Shown: positions 39,214 to 50,098, numbered from the stretch's first letter. The stretch is 64,000 nucleotides of DNA from Chloroflexus aurantiacus J-10-fl (GCF_000018865.1 NC_010175.1:5084001-5148000), one strand, 5' to 3'. The notes: generated from the letters alone by a model not told the origin. Translations and numbers: made by a program.

Positions 39214-40239
39214 CTATGGCTTCAGTAGCACCTTAATTGCCCGGCGCTCGTCCATTGCACGATAGCCTTCTGCAACCTGTTCCAGCGGTAGTGTCAGGTC
39301 AAAAACTTTACCGGGTTTGATTACACGTTGCCAGATGAGATTGATCAATTCCGGCAAAAAACGACGCACCGGTGCAGGACCACCGTGCAGGTGAACATGT
39401 GAAAAGAAGAACTCACGACCTGGAATAGCCACATCGTGGAGAACACCGACAACACCTACATGTCCACCAGGCCGGGTGGCCCGAATCGCCTGCATCATTG
39501 ACTCTTGCGTACCGACAGCTTCTATCGTTGAGTGTACACCCAAGCCATCGGTAAGCTCTTTGAGCATCTCAATCGCCTCATCACCTCGCGCCTCAATAAC
39601 ATCCGTTGCACCAAACTCTTGGGCCAGCGCCTGCCGTTGTGGATGGCGACTTCCGATCAGAATAATCCGTTCGGCACCCATTTGTCGCGCTGATAGAACT
39701 GCCAGTAACCCGACGGCACCGTCACCAACCACAGCTACCGTTTTTCCAGGCCCGACCTCTGCCGCAACGGCTGCAAACCAGCCGGTACCCAGCACATCCG
39801 AAGCTGCCAGCAGGTCAGGAATCAAATCGGCAGGAGGGAGATCAGGTGTAGGCACCAATGTCCCATCGGCCAGTGGAATACGCGCATACTCCGCCTGCGC
39901 CCCAGTAGGTGCACCCGGTTGACGATTCACACACGAGGTTTGATAACCAGCCTGACATATTGGACAGGTGTTGTCGGAAGCGAAGAACGAGCCAACAACA
40001 AACTGACCAGGCTTGATTATTTTGACTGCACTGCCAACTTCCTCGACAATCCCAACATATTCATGACCCATCGGTACAGGACGAGTTATAGGATCAACAC
40101 CCCGATACGGCCAGAGATCTGAGCCACAAATACAGGTTGCCGACAAGCGAATAATGGCATCTGTTGGTTCGATGATCGTCGGATCAGGAACATACTCTGA
40201 ACGCACGTCATATGGGCCATATAGCGCAGTACCGCGCAT
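39214..40239 (-). CDS. Zinc-dependent alcohol dehydrogenase
   Basis: Medium-chain dehydrogenase of 341 residues. Catalytic zinc ligands: Cys in ATCICGSDLWPYRG and His-Glu in MGHEYVG. The Rossmann motif is VAVVGDGAVGLLA. The structural zinc lobe is reduced: DNTCPICQAGYQTSC has three cysteines with Asp-Asn-Thr where the first cysteine would be, so that zinc may be bound differently or be absent. The start is ATG 40239, just after AGGAGGGT; the reading to 40377 is unsupported. It is divergent from an AraC-family regulator, a common arrangement for aldehyde- or alcohol-induced dehydrogenases. The substrate cannot be read from sequence; the family includes threonine- and sorbitol-type dehydrogenases and formaldehyde-related ones. 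Confidence 0.92.
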   Translation of the reverse strand: MRGTALYGPYDVRSEYVPDPTIIEPTDAIIRLSATCICGSDLWPYRGVDPITRPVPMGHEYVGIVEEVGSAVKIIKPGQFVVGSFFASDNTCPICQAGYQTSCVNRQPGAPTGAQAEYARIPLADGTLVPTPDLPPADLIPDLLAASDVLGTGWFAAVAAEVGPGKTVAVVGDGAVGLLAVLSARQMGAERIILIGSRHPQRQALAQEFGATDVIEARGDEAIEMLKELTDGLGVHSTIEAVGTQESMMQAIRATRPGGHVGVVGVLHDVAIPGREFFFSHVHLHGGPAPVRRFLPELINLIWQRVIKPGKVFDLTLPLEQVAEGYRAMDERRAIKVLLKP

Positions 40240-40392
40240 ATACCCTCCTAATATCATGCAGGTGGAGCCTCGTGTTCTTGACTTGTTTGTCATTGTAGAG
40301 AAAGGAGAGGTGTCTGTGATAGAATGATAGTCCAGCATTATTGAATGATCCTGTACGTTCTTTGAAGTAATCTCCAAAGCCAGAAAGAGCTT

Positions 40393-41337
40393 ATGTTAGC
40401 CGTAGCAGATCCTTCAACAGTCAGGGAAACCCCCATTGCCGGCAAGCGCGCAGCATTGACAGAATACGTTCTCCGGCTGTTTCGTCAATACGAGAGTGAT
40501 ACTCTCGAGCTTCCTGGTGGGTTGCGCTTATACTACACTACCAGACCTACATCCAAACGTCATGGTGTGTCTACACCAGCCCTATGTGTCGTGCTACAAG
40601 GTGCAAAAGAAGTAGTTCTGGGCAGTGACCGATATTGCTACGATGCTCAACATTATCTGATTACCGCCGCTGCATTACCCATTACTACGCGAGTGATCGC
40701 CGCCTCACCTGAACAACCATATTTGGGCATCGTGTTACAGCTTGATCCTGCACTTGTAGGATCAGTGATTGCTGAAGCAGGACAATCTGGTCTGACCAAT
40801 CGCTCTGTCTGCGCTTTTCATGTCAGTCCCCTGGAGGGGAAACTACTCGATGCGGTCACTCGTCTAGTGAGACTAGCCGAGGATCCTCCTGAAGAGGCGA
40901 ATTTTCTGCGCCCATTGATCGTTCGTGAAATTGTTTTTCGCTTACTGCGCGGCAATCAGGGTGACCGACTACAACAGATTGCAGCCACTGGGGGGCAGAT
41001 ACAGCGCATTATCAAAGCCCTGGAGCGCTTACGAGCTGAATTCGACCAACCATTACGCATTGCTGAAATGGCACGCGAACTGGGAATGAGTGTCTCCAGC
41101 TTTCACCATCACTTTAAGGCTATTACGACGCTAACGCCGGTGCAATTTCAAAAACAGCTTAGATTACAAGAAGCACGCCGTTTGATGCTGAGTGAAGGAC
41201 TTGATGCTTCCAGTGCAGCCTTCCAGGTTGGGTATCACGATCCTTCGCATTTTACACGCGATTATAAACGGTTCTTTGGTACAACACCACTGCGTGACAT
41301 GAAACGTTTACGGGCAATGACAGCCCTGGATGACTGA
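40393..41337 (+). CDS. AraC-family transcriptional regulator
   Basis: DNA-binding regulator of 314 residues. The N-terminal domain (about 25-185) matches the AraC_N type seen beside alcohol and aldehyde dehydrogenase genes (TRPTSKRHGVSTPALCVVLQGAKEVVLGSDRYCYDAQHYLI). The C-terminal 100 residues contain two helix-turn-helix motifs (RIAEMARELGMSVSSFHHHFKAIT and SSAAFQVGYHDPSHFTRDYKRFFGTTP). The ATG has AAAGAG upstream. It is transcribed away from the zinc dehydrogenase gene, with 153 bases between the starts, and most likely controls that gene and perhaps DUF2255 and the aldo/keto reductase. The inducer is unknown. Confidence 0.93.
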   Translation: MLAVADPSTVRETPIAGKRAALTEYVLRLFRQYESDTLELPGGLRLYYTTRPTSKRHGVSTPALCVVLQGAKEVVLGSDRYCYDAQHYLITAAALPITTRVIAASPEQPYLGIVLQLDPALVGSVIAEAGQSGLTNRSVCAFHVSPLEGKLLDAVTRLVRLAEDPPEEANFLRPLIVREIVFRLLRGNQGDRLQQIAATGGQIQRIIKALERLRAEFDQPLRIAEMARELGMSVSSFHHHFKAITTLTPVQFQKQLRLQEARRLMLSEGLDASSAAFQVGYHDPSHFTRDYKRFFGTTPLRDMKRLRAMTALDD

Positions 41338-41698
41338 TCTGGTGTTATCCATACTAATTCCTGCATCAGTCAACTTGATTGTTAGTGATACCGCTTGCTG
41401 CATACAGCTTCGCTGAATTTGGTATCACAATCATTTCTACGTACATCACACTTGGGAAGAAATTGCAAACCACCAGATCATTCTCTTTATTACCAGCAGA
41501 CTTGCATAACATTCAGCTCGCCTGTATCCTTTCAGGCCCCCAGCAGGTAGCAATTGCGGGACTGGCTGATTCGCCCAATAGACGGTAATCGCCACGATCA
41601 GACTTGGAAAGAGGGGATGCTCATGCTGATGAGCGGTCGCTGTCTGTCAATGTCGGTAGCTATGGCAACACCAGTTGCCCCCTGGACACCCGCATGCC
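41338..41698. other. Intergenic, no gene recognised
   Basis: About 360 bases between the AraC gene and the transposase remnant. Short open frames on the plus strand are not protein-like. It may include one edge of the decayed insertion, but no clear terminal inverted repeat was found. Confidence 0.45.
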
Positions 41699-42417
41699 TC
41701 ATGTAGCGAGCGCTGCATCATTGTCGTCAAGAGAGGCATCACACCGCTCACTGCTCGCTGCGTCCGTACCCCTTGCTGGTTGCTGCGTGGACACGGGCTG
41801 GTTGCCCCGCTCCTGCGACCAGCAGGCGATCCACGCCTCTACCGGTTTCCGCAGCTCCGGCTGATGGTGCGTCATCAGCCCGATGTAGTCCCTCTTGTTC
41901 ACCTACTGGTTGCACAACGGGGGCATTGCACCAGCCAGCATCGGCACGCACCACGCACCCACCGGCGGCACCTTTGCCACGAGCGCCGGTGCCGCAGCCA
42001 GCGCATGTTCCCCTTCCACAAGCCGCTACGTCACCACCTGCCCCAGCTCCTGTCCTGCTATCTTCATCATCGCCAGCGCATGTTCCTCTACATGCCTGCT
42101 GCCACGCAACCGCTTGTCGTTGAACACATCCACCTGCTCCGCCGATAACCAGAGCCGCAGCTGTGCTTCCAGCACCCCGCTGTCCAGTACCCACACAGCG
42201 TACCACTGCGTACTCGCCCCAGGCTACCACCACCGCCGCGGTTGATCCACCACCATCGCTGCGTAGGCATACCACCACACCCACATCCCTCACAGCGAGG
42301 TCTCTCCGTCATCGCTGCCAGAATCACAATCGCCACTAGTTGCCACAACGTATAGATCCACTCTTGCCGAGACCGCGAGTCGGTGAACTGGCGCACGGCG
42401 TCCAGCGCGCTTCCCAT
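41699..42417 (-). pseudogene. Decayed ISAs1-family transposase remnant
   Basis: The minus strand holds fragments of an ISAs1-type DDE transposase in several frames. At 42417 it opens MGSALDAVRQFTDSRSRQEW followed by a hydrophobic helix (LWQLVAIVILAAM), the family start. About 130 bases on, another frame reads VDVFNDKRLRGSRHVEEHAL, matching the conserved DGKxLRGS block, then GQELGQVVT and a stop. Further on, VNKRDYIGLMTHHQPELR matches the family's later GxYIxxxKxNQPxL block. At least two stops and one frame change make it non-functional. The N-terminal catalytic aspartate region is damaged. The ends of the element were not identified. Confidence 0.65.
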
Positions 42418-42781
42418 CGCCCACCCTTCACACCTTGCTTCGCCACGTACCCACCGTTTTCAGTTCACGCTACTCGATTATGAAACTTTTGAAAAGCCCT
42501 GACCTGCATCCACTCGAAGCGCACCTAATGCCTGAATATGCCATGTGTGCGCCGCGACAGACCGGTCTTCGTCCATTACCCCCCACCGGATTGGCAACTG
42601 TTGCACGATGCTGAAATTCTACTCGATGCGATCTGGGTTGGCAACTATGACCTGTACCTGGAGATATAGCTGTGAGAGTATGGTTCAGATGTCGTCTTTG
42701 TGTGGCGCCACTCTTAGACAATACTTAGACTTACGATCAGTATTGAAAACTCTTAGAGTCTCACCGTGCTCACCCCCTCCC
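42418..42781. other. Intergenic between the transposase remnant and priA
   Basis: About 360 bases. A plus-strand frame from 42480 (MKLLKSPDLHPLEAHLMPEY) and an overlapping frame near 42595-42669 (DWQLLHDAEILLDAIW) look like leftovers of a coding sequence, but the family is not recognised. Imperfect repeats of CTCTTAGA occur at about 42711 and 42751. Confidence 0.4.
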
Positions 42782-45310
42782 TCACAACACATGCACCGGA
42801 TCAATATCGATCACCCAACCGTACAACGGGCCAACCGCGTCCAGGGCCAGACGTATCTCCCGGATGTCTGTAGCCGGTGGCACCCGCAACAACACGTGCC
42901 AGCGCCACCGATCACGTTGTCGGCGAAAGAATGCCGGCGCCGGTCCGATCAGACGCCAGCCGACCAAATCACGACCGGTGATGTACGTCTGCAAGGTAAC
43001 AGCAAGCTGTTCGGCCTGTCGTCGACAGATTGACTCGGTTGCTGCGGTGGTGACGAAACGTACCAATCGGCCAAAGGGCGGATAAGCCAGTGCCCGCCGG
43101 AAGGCGATCTCTTCCCGAAAAAATGCCCGGTAGTCGTGCTCACAGGCGGCCTGAAGTGCATAGTGATCGGGTTGATAGGTCTGAATAATGACCTGCGCCC
43201 CTTCACTCCGTCGCCCTGCTCGTCCAGCAACCTGGGTCAGAAGTTGAAATGCCCGCTCGCCACTACGAAAGTCGGGCAGATGCAGACCGGTATCGGCTAA
43301 TACCACACCGACCAACCCAACCAGAGGTAGATCAAGCCCTTTCGCAATCATCTGCGTACCGACCAGCACATCGATCTCGTGGCGTACCATTGCTTCTAGC
43401 AGGGCATCATGGGCATTCTTTCCACTGATACTATCCCGATCCCAGCGTGCTACCCGTGCATCGGGAAACAATTCACGTACCACCTCGGCAACGCGCTGTG
43501 TGCCGATACCCGAGGCGCGAATGCGGTGACTGAGACATTGTGGACAGACTACCGGCGTAGCCGTGCGCTGACCGCATGAATGGCAGATTAAAACGCGCAC
43601 CGACTCGCCGGCTTCAGCAGTGGTTGCCGTATCGTAATGAACGGTGAGTGGCGCGGCACACCGTTCACAACGGGCAACGTAACCACAATCCCGACAAAAA
43701 ACAAAGGAAGCGGCTCCCCGGCGATTGAGAAAGAGGATCGCCTGTTGCCCACGGGCAAGGGTCTGCGCCAGCGCGTGTTGCAGTTTGATCGAGAAGATAG
43801 ATGTATTCCCCTGCTGTAGCTCATGCCGCATATCAACAATACGCACTGGCGGCAGCGGCAAGGGGCGACTGTGAACGAGACCATCAACGCCAATCTGGGC
43901 ACCAATTCGCTCTGGTAATTCGAGCAACTGAATCTGACCATTGCGGGCGGCATAGTAGGTTTCAACGCTTGGGGTCGCACTACCAAGGACGACCGTTACT
44001 CCGGCCAGATCGGCAAGGTGTAATGCTGCATCACGCGCATGGTAACGAGGTGCTGCATCGCTTTTGTAGCCAGGTTCGTGCTCCTCATCGACAATCACCA
44101 GACCAAGATCGGGTAATGGTGCGAAAAGAGCAGAACGTGCACCGATAGCCACCCTGGCTTCACCCCGCCGCAATCGCCGCCACTCATCGTAGCGCTCACC
44201 ATCACTTAACCCGCTATGCAGGACCGCCAGTTGATGACCAAAACGAGCCACAAAGCGACGGACTAACTGGGTCGTGAGGGCAATCTCCGGCGCCAGTACC
44301 AATGCCTGTCGGCCAAGCCGTAACGCACGAGCGATCAGTCGCAGGTAGACTTCAGTTTTCCCGCTACCGGTGATCCCATAGAGCAGAAACCTTCCGCCCG
44401 TACCGGCTTCAAGCGCAGTCACGATTGTCTCATACGCTACCCGCTGAGCACTTGTCAATGGTGGCGGTGTATCGGTGGCCGGATGTACTGTTGCCAGTGG
44501 ATCCCGATAGATTTCACGACCAACCAGTTGTACAAAACCCCGCCGTTCAAGCGCACGTATCCCTGTACTGTCAATACCTGTCGCCCGCCGTAATTCATTC
44601 ACCGTAGGAGGATCGCTTGTCGTCCGTTCAGCCAGCCAGCGCAATGCTGCTGCCTGTCTGGGTGCACGGCGCAGTTCGGCTATTGCTTGATCGAGATCGG
44701 GCAACGTTAACCGGACAAACTGCTCTTGTTGGGGACGTACTCGCGGTGGATCGATACGCAAGCGGCGTGTAATCAGACCTCGTTCAGCCAATGACCGATA
44801 CGCAGCCCGCAGATTTGCATCACTTCCGCGCAGCGCCGCCCGCAAGTCGGCCTCACTCAATTCCCCGTGCCGACGCAAATAAAAGAGGATCGCCCGCTCA
44901 CGCTCTGGTAATGCACCCAATTCACACGTAAGCCCTGCCGCCGTTGCCCGCCAGGTTGTCACCGCCTGCCGGATCATGCCTGGCGGCAAACAGAGATCAA
45001 GCACCGCTGCCAGCGTTGTATAGCAGTTCTCGGCCACCCAATGCGCTAATTGAATCGTCAGTTGTGGGATCGATAGATCAGGATCGACCAGGTCAATCAG
45101 ATCGCGCAACCCACTGACAGTGCGGCGCTGCATTGCCAGAACCACCCCCTGAACCTGCTGTTGGCGCAACGGTACCCACACCAGTTGTCCTATCGCGATG
45201 GCCGCTTGCAAATGATCAGGTACACGGTACGAGAAGATGCCCTGGTGTTGGGATGGCAAGGAGTCTGTGAGGACGGCCACATCAGCCACCAGTTCAGAGA
45301 CAGGATTCAT
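42782..45310 (-). CDS. priA: Primosomal protein N' (PriA helicase)
   Basis: 3'-to-5' DNA helicase that restarts stalled replication forks by loading the replicative helicase; about 842 residues, somewhat longer than E. coli PriA. It has the N-terminal 3'BD domain (SYRVPDHLQAAIAIGQLVWVPL), a winged-helix segment, then helicase motifs: Walker A GITGSGKTEVYLR, DEEH in VIVDEEHEPGYKSD, and LGSATPS. A double zinc site follows (CRDCGYVARCERC and CHSCGQ...CPQC), then GTQMIAKGLDLP and VAGRAGR. The start is ATG 45310, or a TTG two codons earlier with closer GAGGTG spacing. It is divergent from the L25 gene. All catalytic motifs are intact. Confidence 0.95.
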   Translation of the reverse strand: MNPVSELVADVAVLTDSLPSQHQGIFSYRVPDHLQAAIAIGQLVWVPLRQQQVQGVVLAMQRRTVSGLRDLIDLVDPDLSIPQLTIQLAHWVAENCYTTLAAVLDLCLPPGMIRQAVTTWRATAAGLTCELGALPERERAILFYLRRHGELSEADLRAALRGSDANLRAAYRSLAERGLITRRLRIDPPRVRPQQEQFVRLTLPDLDQAIAELRRAPRQAAALRWLAERTTSDPPTVNELRRATGIDSTGIRALERRGFVQLVGREIYRDPLATVHPATDTPPPLTSAQRVAYETIVTALEAGTGGRFLLYGITGSGKTEVYLRLIARALRLGRQALVLAPEIALTTQLVRRFVARFGHQLAVLHSGLSDGERYDEWRRLRRGEARVAIGARSALFAPLPDLGLVIVDEEHEPGYKSDAAPRYHARDAALHLADLAGVTVVLGSATPSVETYYAARNGQIQLLELPERIGAQIGVDGLVHSRPLPLPPVRIVDMRHELQQGNTSIFSIKLQHALAQTLARGQQAILFLNRRGAASFVFCRDCGYVARCERCAAPLTVHYDTATTAEAGESVRVLICHSCGQRTATPVVCPQCLSHRIRASGIGTQRVAEVVRELFPDARVARWDRDSISGKNAHDALLEAMVRHEIDVLVGTQMIAKGLDLPLVGLVGVVLADTGLHLPDFRSGERAFQLLTQVAGRAGRRSEGAQVIIQTYQPDHYALQAACEHDYRAFFREEIAFRRALAYPPFGRLVRFVTTAATESICRRQAEQLAVTLQTYITGRDLVGWRLIGPAPAFFRRQRDRWRWHVLLRVPPATDIREIRLALDAVGPLYGWVIDIDPVHVL

Positions 45311-45330
45311 AGACAACGAATCACCTCAGA

Positions 45331-45361
45331 TTGCAGCGATATTCCGGCTTTATGATATACT
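45331..45361 (+). promoter_or_regulatory. Extended -10 promoter of the L25 gene
   Basis: TATACT at 45356-45361 is preceded by TGA, giving an extended -10 (TGnTATACT). A weak -35 (TTGCAG, 45331-45336) lies 19 bases upstream. The resulting leader of about 75 bases contains GGAGGG (45378-45383) and CCCCTCC (45411-45417) that can pair around a GC-rich loop, possibly an autoregulatory structure. Confidence 0.5.
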
Positions 45362-45441
45362 ATCCCTTCGGATCGCTGGAGGGTCTCGGGCCGGCAACGG
45401 GCTGGCTTCTCCCCTCCGTAAATACTAAAGAGAGGCAAACT

Positions 45442-45726
45442 ATGGCAAACGTTACCCTGACAGCTCAGCGGCGCCACATCTTTGGCAAAAAAGTCAAAAC
45501 ACTCCGTCGGGAAGGAATTTTGCCGGCTAATTTCTACGGCAAAGGCGTTGAAACCACGGCGATTCAGATCAACGAACGCGATTTCGAGCAGATCTTCCGA
45601 ACGGTGCCGAAAGGCGAGTCCTTCAACCTCGACATCGAAGGTACGACATACCCGGTCGTGATTTATGTCGTGCAACGCCATCCGGTAACCCGCAAATTCC
45701 TGCACATTGACTTCAAGCTGGCCTGA
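45442..45726 (+). CDS. rplY: Ribosomal protein L25, short form
   Basis: 5S-rRNA-binding protein of the large ribosomal subunit, 94 residues, corresponding to the L25 domain without the C-terminal CTC/TL5 extension found in many bacteria. Typical motifs: LTAQRRHIFGKKVKTLRREG, then LPANFYGKGVETTAIQI, and HPVTRKFLHIDFKLA at the end. The start is ATG 45442, with AGAGAGG eight bases upstream; the reading to 45331 only covers the leader. It is a single gene divergent from priA and convergent with the glycosyltransferase gene, with a perfect hairpin in the 44-base gap. The short form means its 5S contact may be simple, as in E. coli. Confidence 0.93.
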   Translation: MANVTLTAQRRHIFGKKVKTLRREGILPANFYGKGVETTAIQINERDFEQIFRTVPKGESFNLDIEGTTYPVVIYVVQRHPVTRKFLHIDFKLA

Positions 45727-45737
45727 TGAGCAGCACC

Positions 45738-45763
45738 GGTGGGCCGATAGGTATCGGCCCACC
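45738..45763. terminator. Bidirectional hairpin between L25 and GT2 genes
   Basis: GGTGGGCCGAT (45738-45748) pairs perfectly with ATCGGCCCACC (45753-45763) around AGGT. It lies between two convergent genes and can serve both strands. There is no T-run on either side. Confidence 0.65.
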
Positions 45764-45770
45764 ACCCCGG

Positions 45771-46919
45771 CTAACCGGCATACCGCCGCCCCTTCCAAAC
45801 CACTCCCTGTCCTAATCGAACGCGCAGAATGCCATACCCGGCAATCAGCAAATACATCAGCAAACCGACCGGCCAGAGAACGGCGTGCAGTGGGTTGAGC
45901 CGGTAAAACCGTTGATACAGCGTTCCCCAAAACAGCAGGCCAACCAGCCAGGATACCATTCCGACCAGCAAAACCAGACTTCCTGCCCAGCCACCGGTGA
46001 ACCAACCGCCGATCATCAACAGCAATGGGCCATACGCCTGTGCCAATAGCAACGTCATCCCCATTAACGAACGCCAGCCACCACTCCGCGATCCTGCCGA
46101 GGCATTTTTCATCAAACCCTCGATCACTTCAGCCGCATTCGTATACATCCGTACTGCCAGATACTCCATTCCAATCGCACCACGCACCGTGAAACCGGCA
46201 GCGCGCAAACGCTGGCCGAGGCGAACATCTTCCAGCACCTCAGCCCGTACCGCTCCATGGCCGCCAATCGCTTCATACGCCGCACGCCGCACGAAGATGC
46301 ATTGACCGTTCGCTAACACCTCTTCTGGGCGAACATCAGGCTTAGCCAGGCGCTCAAAAGGAAAGATGGACACGATCAAGGCCACGAATGGCGGCAAGAT
46401 CAATCGTTCAGACCACGTTTTCAACTCAAGAAAGGGAAAGATCGTCACCATATCGCCATTGGTCGTCAAGGCATGACAAAGCAAGGCGGCTGCCAGATCA
46501 GGCGCCGGCGCCGTATCTGCATCGAGAAAGAGCAACCATTCACCGCTCGCCGCACTACTGGCCTGCTGGCAGGCATGGCATTTACCAACCCAACCCGGTG
46601 GCAGAGGTTTCCCGGTGATTATCCGTAACCGGGCATCGGTAGCTGCCAGATCGGCCAGAATTGCCGGTGTCCGGTCGGTTGAGCCATCATCAACCACGAT
46701 CACCTCAATATGAGGATAGCGCTGGGCCAATGCTCCTTGCACACAACGGCCAATTCCCCGCTCTTCATTGCGCGCAGGAATTAAAATCGAGATCAATGGC
46801 GGATCAGGGGGAAGGCACGGCGACGTTAACCGTGGAATCTGACGCATTCGTTGCCACTGACCGAGAAAACTACCGGCAAGCCCCAATCCGATCACAACCC
46901 AGAGAAGAGTGAGCCACAT
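45771..46919 (-). CDS. Membrane glycosyltransferase family 2
   Basis: Inner-membrane-associated GT-A glycosyltransferase of 382 residues. An N-terminal helix is followed by the catalytic domain: LISILIPARNEERGIGRC, VIVVDDGSTDRTP, LFLDADTAP (the DxD-type metal motif), LANGQCIFVRRAAYEAIGG and LEDVRLGQRLRAAG (acceptor region). Three to four helices end the protein. The line LPPGWVGKCHACQQA is typical of the group that includes hopanoid-linked HpnB and the carotenoid glucosyltransferase CruC. In a green filamentous phototroph a carotenoid glucosyltransferase role is possible but not shown. The ATG at 46919 has GAGGTG upstream. It faces away from the 16S region. Confidence 0.88.
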   Translation of the reverse strand: MWLTLLWVVIGLGLAGSFLGQWQRMRQIPRLTSPCLPPDPPLISILIPARNEERGIGRCVQGALAQRYPHIEVIVVDDGSTDRTPAILADLAATDARLRIITGKPLPPGWVGKCHACQQASSAASGEWLLFLDADTAPAPDLAAALLCHALTTNGDMVTIFPFLELKTWSERLILPPFVALIVSIFPFERLAKPDVRPEEVLANGQCIFVRRAAYEAIGGHGAVRAEVLEDVRLGQRLRAAGFTVRGAIGMEYLAVRMYTNAAEVIEGLMKNASAGSRSGGWRSLMGMTLLLAQAYGPLLLMIGGWFTGGWAGSLVLLVGMVSWLVGLLFWGTLYQRFYRLNPLHAVLWPVGLLMYLLIAGYGILRVRLGQGVVWKGRRYAG

Positions 46920-47111
46920 GGATGCACCTCATTCGCAAGCACAACTATGCATAGTATAACAAAGGGGTGGATCGGCAAAGAGGAGAGAGACCATGCGGAA
47001 GACGAGACAGTGAATCTTACATAGAACGATCCGATGGTTCGCAGTCTTCTGGCCTCTTTACCGCTTCCTGAAGCGATCTGGCGTGTGCGTTGCCCGCCAT
47101 TGCCCTGCCAC

Positions 47112-47140
47112 TTGACAAGCTGACGACCTTCGAGTATACT
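47112..47140 (+). promoter_or_regulatory. 16S rRNA promoter
   Basis: Perfect TTGACA (47112-47117), 17 bases, then TATACT (47135-47140). This is one of the two best sigma-70 sites in the window and lies about 160 bases before the mature 16S start. A perfect CGTTGC/GCAACG hairpin (47147-47162) begins about where transcription would start and resembles boxB of rRNA antitermination leaders. Confidence 0.85.
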
Positions 47141-47211
47141 ACGCAGCGTTGCGACGGCAACGGTCTCACCGCCACGGTAGACCTGACAATTCAGCGGGCG
47201 CGCTCTCGCCA

Positions 47212-47245
47212 ACTAGCGTCACTTCCGTGACACTAGTTTTTTGTT
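47212..47245 (+). terminator. Intrinsic terminator-like hairpin inside the 16S leader
   Basis: The arms 47212-47222 and 47227-47237 pair with one mismatch around TTCC and are followed by six T (47237-47242). It lies between the rRNA promoter and the 16S gene, so it must be overcome by antitermination or act as an attenuator. Confidence 0.7.
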
Positions 47246-47259
47246 CGCCCGCATTCGCA

Positions 47260-48856
<1,597 letters not shown>

Positions 48857-48862
48857 GTGCTA

Positions 48863-48893
48863 CCCCTGTCACGATGTGACAGGGGGTTTTTGT
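48863..48893 (+). terminator. Terminator of the 16S transcript
   Basis: CCCCTGTCAC (48863-48872) pairs perfectly with GTGACAGGGG (48876-48885) around GAT, followed by GTTTTTGTT. It comes just after the processing stem, so transcription is expected to end here without reaching a 23S gene. Confidence 0.9.
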
Positions 48894-50098
48894 TGGTATG
48901 CCACCCTGCGGTGAGTAACATCTCCCGCTGATATGCGACCTGACGGGACAACACATGCGCTCCCCATTCCCCACCTATGCATTACCCACAACTTATGCCG
49001 TTTTGGGCGACTGGCCAGGTGACAGTGCGCCGCTCCAGCCGTGCCGGCACGTATTGGATGAATTGCCGTACCCGCTCGTTATGCGCGTGTCGCGCGGTGT
49101 GGAGTGCGGCAGCCATGCTGCCGCGCCAGCCATACTCACGATCCGGCGCGGATTGCAGCGGCCTCCCGTGCCGGTATGTGACTCTGATGATGGGGATGGC
49201 TGAACGCAGGCCAGCAGCCCGCCCCAAAGCGTGCTGGTGCCGGTGGTGTGTAGAGGCGGGTTCCGTAGGGGCGGGTTGAGAACCCGCCCCTACGAACGGT
49301 ATCTGTACTATCCACGGGATGCGGTGGATGGGAATGTCTTGCATCGCGTGCCATGGATGGTTGTTCAGAGGTGATCGCAGCCGCTACGCTCCCCGCTCCC
49401 ACGCAGCGCTATGCATTACCCATACCCAGGTTGTCACCTTCTTCGCTCATGAGCAGCGCCTATCTCATTGTGCGCGATCCTGGGCACTATCGCGTTGCAT
49501 CGCTGTCGCGTGGGTCGCACGTCACGAATGGGCAGCGGATGGTCGCAGTGGTAGCGACGGTAGACAGTGTATCCGACCGTGGGGCAGGCTGGAAGTCTTC
49601 CAACGAGGACAGCACATGCCGGCGGTGGCAATGATGCCGGCACGCGGGCTGGAAGCCAGTGCCACGGGGAACGCTTGCAGCCTGGCATAACGCAGCGTGA
49701 CATGTGGGTTATGCATAGATTCCCCACCAGTGCTACGCTACTCTGGCCTGCTTGCCTCAGTCCATCTCCCACTGACAACAGACCAACGTAGAGGCGGATG
49801 CTATCCCTGCGTCGATGGCATCACCCGGCACAGCACGTGCGGAAGCAGAACCTATCCACACGCTGATGGTGAAGATGCGTACTGTCGGCATGGAAGGGGA
49901 ATGTCGGTGTCGTGCGCACCGACGGCAAGCGCTCTCAGGTGATGCAGACCGGTGCACTCGCGCTGCCCACTGTGTGGGAACACACAGCACGGCGCGTGCG
50001 GAAGCGAGACTTCCGCACGCTAAACATACGACACTATCCTTCTGTTCGGGGGAGAGATGCTATCCTGTTGGGTAATCGCTATCTGGTAGCAATCACTT
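48894..50098. other. Repeat-rich non-coding region
   Basis: About 1.2 kb with no convincing gene on either strand. It contains the dispersed palindrome at 49256-49294 and CTATGCATTACCCA-like words at about 48974, 49409 and, inverted, 49706. GGCTGGAAG words occur at about 49587 and 49649. The word CACGTGCGGAAGC/GCGTGCGGAAGC occurs at about 49840 and 49996, the latter forming GTGCGGAAG...CTTCCGCAC. It looks like a graveyard of short repeats. Confidence 0.6.
49256..49294. repeat. Dispersed palindromic repeat, copy 2
   Basis: Same element as at 18741-18778: GCGGGTTC, then CGTAGGGGCGGGTT (49264-49277) and its perfect complement (49281-49294) around GAG. Two copies 30 kb apart in unrelated settings show it is a dispersed repeat. 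Confidence 0.75.

Noticed and set aside
41748-42293. Minus-strand frame of 181 codons, Gly/Ala/Cys-rich
   Set aside because: The neighbouring frame carries the ISAs1 transposase blocks; this frame is low complexity and not protein-like.
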